NCBI GenBank assembly: GCA_016285355.1
Contig: JAEEQP010000033.1
Span: 1 to 38,403 of the forward strand
Origin: Bacteroidales bacterium
Lineage (GTDB): Bacteria > Bacteroidota > Bacteroidia > Bacteroidales > F082
DNA: 38,403 nucleotides
Direction of reading: 5' to 3'
Shown here: in pieces, positions 1 to 8,332 of the stretch
How the letters are laid out: each line of letters starts with the position of its first letter
Position numbering within the stretch: the stretch's first letter is position 1
Translations under genes and position numbers: made by a program
Notes under the pieces: model-generated
Databases searched by the model: none
Seen by the model: the letters and a program-made list of their open reading frames with translations, nothing else
Told to the model about the DNA's origin: nothing

Positions 1-792
1 GCCACCGATGGTGTCTTTCAGCCACACGAGGGTCTCGTGCATCATGAAGATAGGCAGTACGGGCGGGGTGTTGAACATGCTGATGTTCTTGGCTTCTTCA
101 GCAGCGTGGGTGCGGAAGTCGACCATTGTCGGCAGCGGGTTCATATAGGCACGGTCGCCAATGTTGCCGAGGATGCTCTTCTTCACGATGACGAAGGTCA
201 CGCCAGCGGGGCCGACGTTCTTCTGGGCGCCACCGTAGATGAGGCCGTATTTCTTCACGTCGACGGGACGGCTCATGATGTCGGAGCTCATGTCAGCGAC
301 GAGCATGATGGGGCAGTCCATGTCGTACTTGATCTCAGTACCGTAGATGGTGTTGTTGGTCGTGATGTGGAAGTAGTCGGCATCCAGCGGGATGGTGTAG
401 CCCTTCGGGATGTAGGTGTAGGTCTTCTCTTCGCTGCTGGCGACGATGTCAACCTTACCGAACAACTTGGCTTCCTTGGCGGCCTTCTTGGCCCAAACGC
501 CGGTCTGGAGGTAGGCGGCCTTGGTCTTCATAAGGTTGGCGGGCACAGTGAAGAACTGTGTGCTGGCACCACCACCGAGGAAGAGAACTTCGTACTCCTC
601 AGGGATGTTGAGGAGGTCGCGCCACAGTTGACGGGTCTCAGCCATGATGCGCTCCCAACCTGGGGTGCGGTGAGAAATCTCGGCGATACCGATACCGGTG
701 TTGTCGAAATCATAGAGCGCCTTGACGGTGCTTTCGATAGCCTGCTTGGGCAGTACGCAGGGACCTGCGTTGAAGTTAAAAGCTTGCTTCAT
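1..792 (-). CDS. serC: Phosphoserine aminotransferase, 3' end outside the window
   Basis: Pyridoxal-phosphate enzyme of serine biosynthesis (3-phosphohydroxypyruvate to phosphoserine); the same enzyme also serves the pyridoxine branch. The reverse strand reads from ATG at 792 and begins MKQAFNFNAGPCVLP, the characteristic SerC N-terminus, followed by the FLGGGASTQF segment and the GAQKNVGPAG segment that holds the PLP lysine. About 264 of the usual ~360 residues are present; the C-terminus lies before position 1. The start is fixed by the NAGP motif and by a well-placed promoter about 70 bp upstream. The gene is strongly conserved and I see no defects in the visible part. Confidence 0.96.
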   Translation of the reverse strand, partial: MKQAFNFNAGPCVLPKQAIESTVKALYDFDNTGIGIAEISHRTPGWERIMAETRQLWRDLLNIPEEYEVLFLGGGASTQFFTVPANLMKTKAAYLQTGVWAKKAAKEAKLFGKVDIVASSEEKTYTYIPKGYTIPLDADYFHITTNNTIYGTEIKYDMDCPIMLVADMSSDIMSRPVDVKKYGLIYGGAQKNVGPAGVTFVIVKKSILGNIGDRAYMNPLPTMVDFRTHAAEEAKNISMFNTPPVLPIFMMHETLVWLKDTIGG

Positions 793-1101
793 TTCAAATT
801 GTTGATTTAAGTTTGTGATTTATAATTTGTTAATTGAGTTATATGCTCGTATTTTGCTGCAAAGATAGTAATTAAAACAATGTGTCAAACCTTTTTTGAA
901 ATATTTAAGTTTTTCTATGGATTTGATAGGGTTGAAGGCTCTAATTTTCGTGGTTTTCTTGTGGATTTGATGTCGCATTTTGCGACTTCAAGTTGTTAAA
1001 AGATGCTCCTATATGTTTTATGGGACATCTTACGGGACATTTTTATGGGACATAAAATCCTGTTGAGTTGTAATACCGGAGAAATGAAAATGCAATTTCA
1101 C
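793..1101. other. Gene-free stretch upstream of serC with scattered GGGACAT repeats
   Basis: Besides the serC promoter, this 309-bp stretch holds three spaced TGGGACAT-like units at about 1018-1052. They are the same word as the 12-bp tandem repeat inside the neighbouring winged-helix remnant (1241-1275). The word sits downstream of that remnant's stop codon and no longer lies in a clean reading frame, so it looks like a decayed duplicate of the repeat region. A plus-strand open frame at 1003-1242 overlaps the remnant antisense and is rejected as a gene. Confidence 0.45.
860..889 (-). promoter_or_regulatory. Bacteroidota-type promoter for serC
   Basis: Read on the minus strand this is TTTG (886-889), an 18-bp spacer, then TATCTTTG (860-867). 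This fits the Bacteroidota sigma consensus TTTG-N19-TAnnTTTG almost exactly. It lies about 68 bp before the serC ATG and is the cleanest promoter in the window. Confidence 0.8.
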
Positions 1102-1449
1102 TTATTTTCTGACTCGTTCCCAGTAGCCATTTTTGCGGCCACCTTTCCTGATTATCAGTTTTTTACCAACCAAAACATCAAGGTCTCGTTGGAGGGTTTT
1201 GCGGCTTACGCTAAAAGCTTCAGCAAGGGCGGACGTGTTTAATGGGACATTTAATGGGACATTTAATGGGACATCGCCGGCTATTGCCTGAAGGACGTGG
1301 CGTTGCCTGTCTGTCAAGTCCTTGTATTGGTCTTTTTCGATGATTTTTTCAATGGCCAAATTCTCCACCATATCAGCCCGACAAGGCAAATCAATAAGGA
1401 AGAAAGATTGTTCCTCATAGAGGATGGGTCTTTGTCTAATCTTGAAGTT
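1102..1449 (-). pseudogene. Winged-helix C-terminal remnant with tetrapeptide repeats
   Basis: The minus-strand frame is open from just after an in-frame TGA at 1450-1452 down to a stop at 1102, and has no convincing start (first ATG at 1371, a TTG at 1389). It encodes about 115 residues: a lead-in, then an NVPL repeat three units long, then a helix-turn-helix (TSALAEAFSVSRKTLQRDL) with a wing ending KNGYWERV. This order (short helix, tetrapeptide repeat, wHTH with a GxW wing) matches the C-terminal end of AlbA_2/AAA_4 or Fic-type regulator proteins of Bacteroidota; the large N-terminal part is absent. I therefore call it a truncated relic. It could instead be a short expressed HTH protein starting at 1371 or 1389. 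Confidence 0.55.
1241..1275. repeat. 12-bp tandem repeat, about three units
   Basis: Three consecutive units of TTTAATGGGACA (plus-strand phase) lie inside the winged-helix remnant. Because the unit is 12 bp, gain or loss of copies keeps the frame and only changes the number of NVPL tetrapeptides. Confidence 0.8.
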
Positions 1450-1558
1450 TCAAATTGCGATTTCAAGTTGTCGTGACCTTAAAGCTATCTCTTTTGTGTC
1501 GTTTAAGGTTGCAAATTGCGACTTTAGAGATTGAATATTGCATAAAAAGAAAAGAAGG

Positions 1559-1586
1559 TTGGATTTAGAGAAATTTGTTATTTTTG
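1559..1586 (+). promoter_or_regulatory. Promoter for the 1609 gene
   Basis: TTGG at 1559-1562 and TATTTTTG at 1579-1586 are separated by 16 bp, slightly short of the optimum for the TTTG/TAnnTTTG consensus. The start codon follows 22 bp later. Confidence 0.5.
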
Positions 1587-1608
1587 CCAAATCAAAGCGA
1601 TAATCAAT

Positions 1609-2013
1609 ATGGACGACGAAGAATGGATTGAAGCGGAAATGGACGAATACTTCCATCAGCAGCCTGAAGAGGAATACATCGACCCAAATGATTATTCGTA
1701 TGTTGACCCACGGACTGGCCTGACACCCAAACAGCAAGCTTATCTTGATTATAAGCAGGCTTGGGACGACTATGAGGCCAATTGGGTTGGTACTCCATAT
1801 ATGGATCGAACTGAAGACCCGCCGCAATGGGAAGACTTTTGGCGAGAACCTCATCAGTTTGTTAGACCGAAGCAAAACTATTATCAAAATGGTGGGTACG
1901 GCGGAACAAGCATAAAAGAGGAAAGAACCACAGGGGAGAAAATTGCGATTGGCATTTCCGCTTTTCTTATAGCAACTTCAATAGGCGTTGTTATTGCATT
2001 GAGTTTTTTGTAA
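1609..2013 (+). CDS. Hypothetical acidic protein with C-terminal membrane anchor
   Basis: I do not recognise a family. The 134-residue protein is very acidic and rich in Tyr, Trp, Pro and Gln at its N-terminus (MDDEEWIEAEMDEYFHQQ). It contains a LTPKQQAYLDYKQAWDDYEA segment that may be helical, and ends in one hydrophobic helix (about residues 110-134, ending in a short tail). There is no signal peptide, so it is predicted to be tail-anchored with a cytoplasmic acidic domain. It has its own promoter box and is followed after 11 bp by a small secreted protein, so the two may be co-transcribed. Confidence 0.65.
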   Translation: MDDEEWIEAEMDEYFHQQPEEEYIDPNDYSYVDPRTGLTPKQQAYLDYKQAWDDYEANWVGTPYMDRTEDPPQWEDFWREPHQFVRPKQNYYQNGGYGGTSIKEERTTGEKIAIGISAFLIATSIGVVIALSFL

Positions 2014-2024
2014 AATATTTGAAA

Positions 2025-2384
2025 ATGAATAAAATAGCATTGTTATTAGCTTTCATGTTCGCTTTTGCGACAGCATCATTGGCTCAAACCAAAGTTTATG
2101 CTGAAATTGTCGGCGGTGAATTTAATGGAGCGGGTAGCGTTTCTGTTAAAGTGGAGTTTGGCAAGAATGGTAAGCGATTTGCATATATGCTCAAAGACGA
2201 GAACGGCAAGACGATACATTTCGGTACTATGGTTGATGCAATGAATCAGTTGGCCAAGTTTGGTTGGGAATTGGAGAATACCTATGTCGTTGTTGATGGT
2301 GATTATGACCGTGTTTCTTCTGAATATCATTGGATTGTATCACGTAATGAAGAATTGGAGGAGAAAAAAGTAATGGAAAAGTGA
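2025..2384 (+). CDS. Small secreted hypothetical protein
   Basis: A 119-residue protein starts with a clear Sec signal peptide (MNKIALLLAFMFAFATASLA, cleavage probably before QTKVY). The mature part of about 99 residues looks like an alternating-strand beta protein; it has no cysteine and no motif I recognise. The start is the ATG at 2025; a TTG two codons upstream is in frame but less likely. It is probably the second gene of a pair with the membrane-anchored protein before it. Function unknown. Confidence 0.65.
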   Translation: MNKIALLLAFMFAFATASLAQTKVYAEIVGGEFNGAGSVSVKVEFGKNGKRFAYMLKDENGKTIHFGTMVDAMNQLAKFGWELENTYVVVDGDYDRVSSEYHWIVSRNEELEEKKVMEK

Positions 2385-2427
2385 TGTTTTTAAGTTAATT
2401 GTATTATAATGAGGGAATTATTACACC

Positions 2428-2487
2428 ATGAACGAAATCCAATTCATACTATATCAACTGCCCGATGAGGAGGTCAAAGTGCAATGA
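2428..2487 (+). pseudogene. 19-codon remnant of a RhuM-type N-terminus
   Basis: ATG at 2428 opens a 19-residue frame, MNEIQFILYQLPDEEVKVQ, closed by TGA at 2485-2487. This resembles the first residues of RhuM-family proteins (I-x-F-x-Y-x-x-x-D-x-x-x-x-VQ), which in intact members run straight on into the WLTQ/LF DNA-binding helix. Here it stops 44 bp before a complete rhuM. It is best read as the leftover start of a second rhuM copy; a leader peptide is the alternative. Confidence 0.45.
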
Positions 2488-2531
2488 AAGGGAAAAATAA
2501 AATTTAGCATAAACAATCTAACAATTGAATT

Positions 2532-3515
2532 ATGGACAGCAACATCATACTATACACAACAGACTCAGGCAACGTGAGCGTACAAGTTCAGTACGAGGAC
2601 GGCACATTCTGGCTTACCCAGAAGCGAATGGCCGAATTGTTTGGCGTGGAGGTTCACACTGTGAACTATCACCTAAAAGAGATATTCCAAAGCGGTGAAT
2701 TACAAGAGGATGCAGTTATTCGAAAAATTCGAATAACTGCCGCTGATGGTAAAAACTATCTGACGAATTTCTATCATCTTGATGCCATCATTGCCGTTGG
2801 GTATCGTGTGAACAGCAAGCAAGCCACGCAGTTCCGCATTTGGGCTACAAAAACCTTGAATGAGTTTATCGTCAAAGGTTATGTGCTTGATAAGGAAAGA
2901 CTGATAAAAGGGCCTTCTTTTGGGCATGATTATTTCAAAGAATTGCTAGTAGAAATCCGAGAAATTCGTGCCAGTGAACGTCGTTTTTATCAGAAAATTA
3001 CCGATTTGTACGCTCTTGCCATTGATTATGACAAGGATTCCCCAGTAACACGCATGTTTTTCGCGACAGTGCAAAACAAGTTGCATTGGGCTATCACGGG
3101 CAAGACTGCTGCCGAAATTATTTATGAATCGGCCGATGCCACCAAACCACACATGGGATTGACTACTTGGAAGCATTCGCCCGATGGAAAAGTGCTGAAA
3201 TCTGATGTGACCATTGCAAAAAACTATCTGAGTGAGAAAAATATCAATGCGTTGAACCGATTAGTGACTGCTTATATCGATTTGGCGGAAGATCGTGCGG
3301 AACGAGAAATTCCTACAACGATGAACGATTGGTGTAACATCCTTGACGACTTTTTGAACCTTGCACAACGTCCTATTTTGGAAAATGCTGGTAGCGTTAC
3401 CGCATTGGAAGCGAAAATCAAGGCGGAAAGCGAGTATGAGGTTTTCAGAAAGATACAAGACCAAAACTATGTTTCAGATTTTGACAAGGAAATCAAACGA
3501 TTGAAAGGAGAATGA
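2532..3515 (+). CDS. rhuM: RhuM family protein
   Basis: The 327-residue product matches the RhuM family (named after a Salmonella pathogenicity-island gene), whose biochemical role is unsettled; members are common on mobile and defence-type islands. An N-terminal winged/HTH-like region carries the family signatures FWLTQKRMAELFGV (about residues 27-40) and VNYHLKEIFQSGEL, then YHLDAIIAVGYRVNSKQATQFRIWAT (85-110, a KilA-N/ORF6N-like core). The C-terminal half is a long helical domain with the conserved WKHSPDGK and LNxLVTAYIDLAE segments. Length and order are those of an intact member. It stands alone, behind the remnant of a second copy, in AT-rich DNA between core genes. Confidence 0.85.
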   Translation: MDSNIILYTTDSGNVSVQVQYEDGTFWLTQKRMAELFGVEVHTVNYHLKEIFQSGELQEDAVIRKIRITAADGKNYLTNFYHLDAIIAVGYRVNSKQATQFRIWATKTLNEFIVKGYVLDKERLIKGPSFGHDYFKELLVEIREIRASERRFYQKITDLYALAIDYDKDSPVTRMFFATVQNKLHWAITGKTAAEIIYESADATKPHMGLTTWKHSPDGKVLKSDVTIAKNYLSEKNINALNRLVTAYIDLAEDRAEREIPTTMNDWCNILDDFLNLAQRPILENAGSVTALEAKIKAESEYEVFRKIQDQNYVSDFDKEIKRLKGE

Positions 3516-3585
3516 GTAATTTTGAATGTAAAACATTGATAGATAATAAGTTGTTTTGTTGAGTAAAAATTTTTCTCCAAAACGA

Positions 3586-3615
3586 TTGCCAGTCCAAGAA
3601 ATTGTTGTACTTTTG
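3586..3615 (+). promoter_or_regulatory. Promoter for rpmE2
   Basis: TTG at 3586-3588, 19-bp spacer, TACTTTTG at 3608-3615. The start codon is 28 bp downstream. Confidence 0.7.
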
Positions 3616-3643
3616 CGCACTCAAATCAAAAGGAAAGAAAGCG

Positions 3644-3913
3644 ATGAAAAAAGACATTCACCCCAAGAACTATCGTCTGGTTGTTTTCAAAGATATGTCA
3701 AACGACGTGACCTTCTTGTCGCGCTCGACCATCAACACCAAGGAGACCATCAAATGGGAAGACGGCAACGAATATCCTTTGGTGAAATTGGAAATCTCCA
3801 GTGCGTCACATCCCTTCTACACCGGTAAGATGAAGCTGGTCGACAGCGCCGGTCGTGTGGATAAGTTCAACAACAAGTACAAGAAGTTCTTCGAGAAGAA
3901 AGAAGCCAAGTAA
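3644..3913 (+). CDS. rpmE2: 50S ribosomal protein L31 type B
   Basis: The 89-residue product [11 protein letters not shown]... is L31, a large-subunit protein bridging to the 30S head. The type-B form is indicated by [14 protein letters not shown] and [19 protein letters not shown]. It contains no cysteine, so it is the zinc-independent (C-) paralogue, usually used under zinc limitation or as the only L31 in this phylum. Start chosen at 3644, because the upstream in-frame extension overlaps the promoter. It is a single-gene unit with its own promoter and terminator. Confidence 0.95.
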   Translation: MKKDIHPKNYRLVVFKDMSNDVTFLSRSTINTKETIKWEDGNEYPLVKLEISSASHPFYTGKMKLVDSAGRVDKFNNKYKKFFEKKEAK

Positions 3914-3935
3914 GTTGGACGAAACCGAAAAAGGG

Positions 3936-3966
3936 AAGCTCTTGCAGTCGCGAGGGCTTTTTTTTT
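3936..3966 (+). terminator. Rho-independent terminator of rpmE2
   Basis: AAGCTCTTGC, loop AGTC, GCGAGGGCTT pair over 10 bp (three G-U pairs), followed by a run of nine T. Confidence 0.85.
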
Positions 3967-3995
3967 GCCTTGGCACTATTATTGTCGTATCTTTG
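3964..3995 (+). promoter_or_regulatory. Promoter for lon
   Basis: TTTG at 3964-3967, 20-bp spacer, TATCTTTG at 3988-3995. The -33 element lies inside the T-run of the preceding terminator. The transcript leader is about 65 nt before the lon ATG. No CIRCE or other heat-shock operator was recognised. Confidence 0.7.
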
Positions 3996-4065
3996 CGCCA
4001 CATATATAATAAGGTGTGAAACGGCGGCGGACTGACAATTTGTCGCCCATAACAAAATCTGTTTT

Positions 4066-6564
4066 ATGAGTTATAAAGTTGAACCCGAATTGTTTTCAGA
4101 TATGATTGACACGGATGCCGAGTTCATCCCTGTGCTGACCATCGAGCAGAGCCAACTCGGCCAAAATGAGTCGGTGCCGGAGGAACTGCCCATCATGCCG
4201 TTGCGCAACTCGGTGCTCTATCCGGGCACGGTCATCCCTATCACCGTGGGGCGCGAGAAATCCATCCAGTTGGTGAAAGAATACAGCCGCAAACGCAAGC
4301 CCATCGGTGTCATCGCGCAAAAGGAATCGAATGTGGACGAGCCAGTGCTTGACGACTTATATAAGGTAGGCACTTCGGCCCAAATCCTCAAGACCTTCGA
4401 GATGCCCGACGGCAGCATCACGGTCATCATACAGGGCATCCGCCGTTTCGAGGTGGTGGAGTCCATCCAAAATGAACCTTACATGAAGGCCGCCGTGATA
4501 CCTTACGCGGCTTCGGAAGACATACCCAACACACGCAAGTTTGAGGCTTTGTTGCAGTCGGTCAGGGACTTGGCCATTCAAGTCATCCCCCGCTCGCGCA
4601 ACCTGTCGCAAGAGGCTGGTTTTGCCATCAAGAGCATCGATGACCCTGTTTTTTTGCTGAATTTCATTGCCAGCAATGTCGAGGCTGAACTTCCTGTCCG
4701 TCAAGGGATTTTGGAGGCTCGCAACCTTAACGAGATAGCCAACGGACTGCTTTCCGTGTTGACCGAGGCAAAGCAGATGCTTGAACTGAAGCAGCAAATC
4801 CAGAGCAAGGTGCGCGACGACATGGACAAACAGCAGCGTGAGTATTACCTCAACCAGCAGTTGCGTACCATTCAAGAGGAGTTGGGCGGTAATCCCAACG
4901 AGCAGGATGTCAAGGAGTTGAAGGAAAAGGCCGAAAAGAAGAAGTGGTCGAAGGAAGTGGCCGAGGTCTTTGAGAGGGAACTTAAGAAACTGGAACGCAC
5001 CCATCCGCAGGCGGCGGAATACGGCATACAACTGAACTATTTGCAGTACCTTGTTGATTTGCCGTGGGAAGAATACACCAAGGACAATTTCGACCTGAAA
5101 CGCGCCCAACGCATCCTTGATGCCGACCATTTCGGCTTGGACAAGGTGAAAGACCGTATCGTTGAGCATTTGGCAGTATTGAAGCTGCGCAAGGACATGA
5201 AAGCCCCGATATTGTGCCTCGTCGGACCTCCAGGCGTAGGTAAGACCTCCTTGGGCAAGTCCATCGCAAGGGCACTGAACCGCAAATATGTCAGAATGTC
5301 ATTGGGCGGTGTGCGCGATGAGTCTGAATTACGCGGTCACAGGAAGACCTATATCGGTGCCATGCCGGGCCGTATCATCCAGAATTTGCGCAAGGTGAAG
5401 TCAGGCAATCCTGTCTTTGTTTTGGACGAAATCGACAAGGTGAGCGGTAACAACATCAGCGGTGACCCGCAGGCTGCCTTGCTTGAAATCCTTGACCCAG
5501 AGCAAAATAATGCCTTCTACGACAATTTTATCGAGTTGGACTACGACCTCTCAAAAATCCTCTTCATCGCTACGGCCAACAATCTCGCCACCATCCATCC
5601 CGCCTTGCGTGACCGTATGGAAATCATCGACTTGAGTGGCTACCTGCGCGAGGAGAAATACGAAATTGCCAAGCGTCACCTCATCCCCAAGCAGATGAAG
5701 GAACATGGCCTCGATAGCAAGCAAATCGCTTTCGCGAAGGACATCGTGATGCACATCATTGATGACTATACTCGCGAGGCAGGTGTGCGTAATCTGGAAC
5801 GTCGCATCGGCGACATGATGCGTTTTCGTGCCAAGCAGGTCGTCAGTGAGGATGCCTTCGACAAAAAAATCACGATGGACGACATTAGAAAAGTGCTTGG
5901 TGTACCCATGCACCACGACGAGGACGAGGTGAAACACACCATGCCGGGTGTGGCTACAGGCTTGGCTTGGACGCAGGTGGGTGGTGAAATTTTGTCCATC
6001 GAGGTCAGTTTGAGCCGCGGTGGGGGACACCTCTCACTGACGGGCAACCTTGGCGAGGTGATGAAGGAGTCCGCCACCATCGCTTACGAGTTTATCAAGG
6101 CACATGCCTCGCAACTCAACATCAACCCCGATGTGTTCGACGCTTGGAATGTGCATGTTCACATTCCTGAAGGCGCTACGCCTAAGGACGGTCCCTCGGC
6201 AGGTATCACCATGCTTTCAGCGTTGACTTCTGCATTCACCCAACGCAAGGTGAAAGGTCAGCTGGCCATGACAGGTGAAATCACGCTGCGTGGCAGAGTG
6301 TTGCCAGTGGGTGGTGTGAAGGAAAAGATTTTGGCTGCCAAGCGCAACGGCGTCACCGACCTCATCCTTTCCATTGACAACGAGCACGATATCAAGGACA
6401 TCAAGGAAGATTACATTGAAGGTTTGAACTTCCACTATGTGGAGAACATGATGGAGGTGCTCGACCTCGCTCTCGAGAAGGAGCAGGACAAAAATGACCT
6501 CGACTACAACAAGTATCTGTACAACCTGCATCCCGAGGTAATCGGTTTCAAAGTGAAAAAGTGA
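4066..6564 (+). CDS. lon: ATP-dependent protease La
   Basis: Lon is the cytoplasmic AAA+ serine protease that removes misfolded and regulatory proteins. The 832-residue product has the substrate-binding N-domain ([19 protein letters not shown], about 46-64), a long helical linker, the AAA+ module with Walker [10 protein letters not shown] starting near residue 387 and Walker [10 protein letters not shown], and the C-terminal protease domain with the Ser-Lys dyad: S711 in PKDGPSAGI and K754 in GGVKEK. The length is typical of Bacteroidota Lon, slightly over the 784 of E. coli because of an N-terminal extension of about 35 residues. The stop codon overlaps the next start (TGATG), so the following lipoprotein gene is translationally coupled to it. 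Confidence 0.97.
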   Translation: MSYKVEPELFSDMIDTDAEFIPVLTIEQSQLGQNESVPEELPIMPLRNSVLYPGTVIPITVGREKSIQLVKEYSRKRKPIGVIAQKESNVDEPVLDDLYKVGTSAQILKTFEMPDGSITVIIQGIRRFEVVESIQNEPYMKAAVIPYAASEDIPNTRKFEALLQSVRDLAIQVIPRSRNLSQEAGFAIKSIDDPVFLLNFIASNVEAELPVRQGILEARNLNEIANGLLSVLTEAKQMLELKQQIQSKVRDDMDKQQREYYLNQQLRTIQEELGGNPNEQDVKELKEKAEKKKWSKEVAEVFERELKKLERTHPQAAEYGIQLNYLQYLVDLPWEEYTKDNFDLKRAQRILDADHFGLDKVKDRIVEHLAVLKLRKDMKAPILCLVGPPGVGKTSLGKSIARALNRKYVRMSLGGVRDESELRGHRKTYIGAMPGRIIQNLRKVKSGNPVFVLDEIDKVSGNNISGDPQAALLEILDPEQNNAFYDNFIELDYDLSKILFIATANNLATIHPALRDRMEIIDLSGYLREEKYEIAKRHLIPKQMKEHGLDSKQIAFAKDIVMHIIDDYTREAGVRNLERRIGDMMRFRAKQVVSEDAFDKKITMDDIRKVLGVPMHHDEDEVKHTMPGVATGLAWTQVGGEILSIEVSLSRGGGHLSLTGNLGEVMKESATIAYEFIKAHASQLNINPDVFDAWNVHVHIPEGATPKDGPSAGITMLSALTSAFTQRKVKGQLAMTGEITLRGRVLPVGGVKEKILAAKRNGVTDLILSIDNEHDIKDIKEDYIEGLNFHYVENMMEVLDLALEKEQDKNDLDYNKYLYNLHPEVIGFKVKK

Positions 6565-8252
6565 TGCGGAAGGTTTGGCTTGGATTGGTGGCATTGGTTT
6601 TTCTGACCGCAGGATGCGGTCAGCGACAATGTGATGAGGAGACTCTCGCCATTTTCAAGTACAACGAATCCGCAGGTATCCTGACCCTTGACCCGATTTA
6701 CGCTAAGGACTTGCCGCATATCTGGGCGTGCAACCAGTTGTTTAACAGTCTCGTTGCTTTTGATGACAGGATGAATCTCGTCCCGATGGTGGCCAAGTCG
6801 TGGGACATTAGCGAGGACGGATTGACTTATACTTTCCATTTGCGGAATGATGTGCAGTTTCATGAAGACACCTGTTTTTATCAGTCGGCCCTTCGACAGG
6901 CTCAGGGACCTTTGCGGCACGATGAAGTTAAGGTCGTTGAGCCCGTCGAAACGCCGACCGAAAAGTCTCGTTTTGTCACTGCTCAAGATTTTGTCTATTC
7001 TTTCAACCGCGTTGTGGACAAGCAGTTGAACTCACCAGGCTTGTGGATTTTTTCATCTGTCAAGCATGATGATGAGCAGTATGCCTTCACCGCCTTGGAT
7101 GATACAACCTTCCAAATCGAACTGTCGAAACCATTCCCACCGTTTTTGGGTATCCTTTCGATGACTTACGCCTCGGTGGTACCGCGCGAAGCCATCGAGT
7201 ATTATGGTGACGACTTTCGTAGTCATCCTGTGGGGACGGGACCGTTCAAGTTCCAGTATTGGAAAGAGAATGTGAAGTTGGTCTTCCGCAAGAATCCCAA
7301 CTATTTCGAGCGTGACGAGGCAGGGGAGAAGCTACCTTATATTGATGCCGTTTCCATCAGTTTCCTTATCGATAAGCAGGTGGCGTTTTTGGAGTTTATC
7401 AAGGGCAAGTTTGACTTTATGTCGGGCATAGACGCGCGTTATAAGGACGAACTGCTGACCTATGACGGAAATCTGCGCCAGAAGTATGAGGATAAAATCG
7501 ACTTGATTACTGAACCGTATTTGAACACAGAGTATTTCTCCTTCTTTATCGATCCCAATGACCCGCTTGGTCCAGACCGTGCTCGCGCTTTGCGGCAGGC
7601 TATCAGCCTTTGCATTGACCGCGAGAAAATGCTGCGATACTTGCGCAACGGCATTGGTGAGCCTGGCACGGGTGGTATGATTCCCGTGGGCTTACCTGGG
7701 CATAGCAATACGATTGGCTATGGCTACGACTTGAAACGCGCTCAACGTTTAGTGGCGGAGAATCATTTGGAAGGCTATCTGTTGCAACTCTCCACCGTTG
7801 CAGACTATGCAGACATTGGAAAGTTCGTGCAGAGTCAGGTTGAGCAAATCGGTTTGCAGTGCAAGATGGAGGTGATGCCCCCTGCCACGATGCGTAGCAT
7901 GAGAAGCAACGGCAGCCTACCGTTCTTCCGTTCTTCTTGGGTGGCCGACTATCCTGATGCGGAAAATTATCTGTCGTTGTTCACGACACCGAATTTCTGT
8001 CCCGCTGGTCCGAATTACACGCATTACACTAATCCCAAATTTGACAAACTGTACGAAAAAGCCTTGTTATGCAACGACTTGCAGGAACGCGCACAGTACT
8101 ACACCAAGATGGATAGCCTGATGATGCAGGATGCGCCCGTGGTGGTGCTGTTTTATGACGAGGTGTTGCGTTTTGTCAACAAACGCGTGACAAACATGGG
8201 TAGCAATCCAACCAATCTGTTGGATTTGAGGCGGGTGAGGATTGGAGAATAA
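6564..8252 (+). CDS. Family 5 (peptide-type) ABC substrate-binding lipoprotein
   Basis: The 562-residue product is an SBP_bac_5 protein (OppA/DppA class), which captures oligopeptides or similar solutes in the periplasm for an ABC importer. It has a lipoprotein signal with lipobox LTAGC (Cys18), followed by family landmarks YTFHLRNDVQFHED, AQDFVYSFNRV and HPVGTGPFKF. No permease or ATPase genes are adjacent; the start overlaps the lon stop, so it is read with lon. The odd point is a 25-codon segment (about residues 108-132) between the conserved FHED and FVTAQDF blocks that is encoded by a perfect-length 75-bp palindromic element; the frame is kept. Binding specificity cannot be told from the sequence. 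Confidence 0.9.
   Translation: MRKVWLGLVALVFLTAGCGQRQCDEETLAIFKYNESAGILTLDPIYAKDLPHIWACNQLFNSLVAFDDRMNLVPMVAKSWDISEDGLTYTFHLRNDVQFHEDTCFYQSALRQAQGPLRHDEVKVVEPVETPTEKSRFVTAQDFVYSFNRVVDKQLNSPGLWIFSSVKHDDEQYAFTALDDTTFQIELSKPFPPFLGILSMTYASVVPREAIEYYGDDFRSHPVGTGPFKFQYWKENVKLVFRKNPNYFERDEAGEKLPYIDAVSISFLIDKQVAFLEFIKGKFDFMSGIDARYKDELLTYDGNLRQKYEDKIDLITEPYLNTEYFSFFIDPNDPLGPDRARALRQAISLCIDREKMLRYLRNGIGEPGTGGMIPVGLPGHSNTIGYGYDLKRAQRLVAENHLEGYLLQLSTVADYADIGKFVQSQVEQIGLQCKMEVMPPATMRSMRSNGSLPFFRSSWVADYPDAENYLSLFTTPNFCPAGPNYTHYTNPKFDKLYEKALLCNDLQERAQYYTKMDSLMMQDAPVVVLFYDEVLRFVNKRVTNMGSNPTNLLDLRRVRIGE
6884..6958. repeat. 75-bp palindromic element inserted in frame in a gene
   Basis: Two 29-bp arms (6884-6912 and 6930-6958) match as inverted repeats at 24 of 29 positions around a 17-bp spacer. 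The arms hold the words TTCGACAGGCTCA and TGAGCCCGTCGAA, which I know as a core found in dispersed palindromic repeats of many bacterial genomes. At 75 bp (25 codons) it preserves the reading frame of the surrounding binding protein. As RNA it would form a strong hairpin inside the mRNA. Confidence 0.85.
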
Positions 8253-8281
8253 TTCCATAGGATTCTTTGTTTTAATTGGAT

Positions 8282-8289
8282 TATCTTTG
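8282..8289 (+). promoter_or_regulatory. Probable -7 box for the tricorn-like protease
   Basis: TATCTTTG, a perfect -7 match, lies 43 bp before the ATG at 8333. A TTTG 12 bp upstream is too close to serve as a standard -33 element, so the call rests on the -7 box alone. Confidence 0.45.
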
Positions 8290-8332
8290 TATTTTTGTCG
8301 GACAAGCGATAATGATACAAATTCTTAATACT

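Noticed and set aside
37..810. Long plus-strand open frame over serC
   Set aside because: Shadow of the minus-strand serC gene; its protein is rich in Val/His/Asp without any family motif, while the reverse strand reads a perfect SerC.
4010..4065. Small hairpin (GACA/TGTC, GGC/GCC) in the lon leader as a thermosensor
   Set aside because: Only a few base pairs with bulges and it does not cover the start codon.
4357..5169. 270-codon minus-strand frame inside lon
   Set aside because: Antisense shadow of conserved Lon sequence; no start context or motif.
6884..6958. Reading the palindrome as a transcription terminator inside the gene
   Set aside because: There is no T-run after the stem and the open frame continues through it with conserved protein on both sides.
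8276..8332. Longer N-terminus for the tricorn-like protease
   Set aside because: It contains the -7 box and would hide the signal peptide that begins at 8333.
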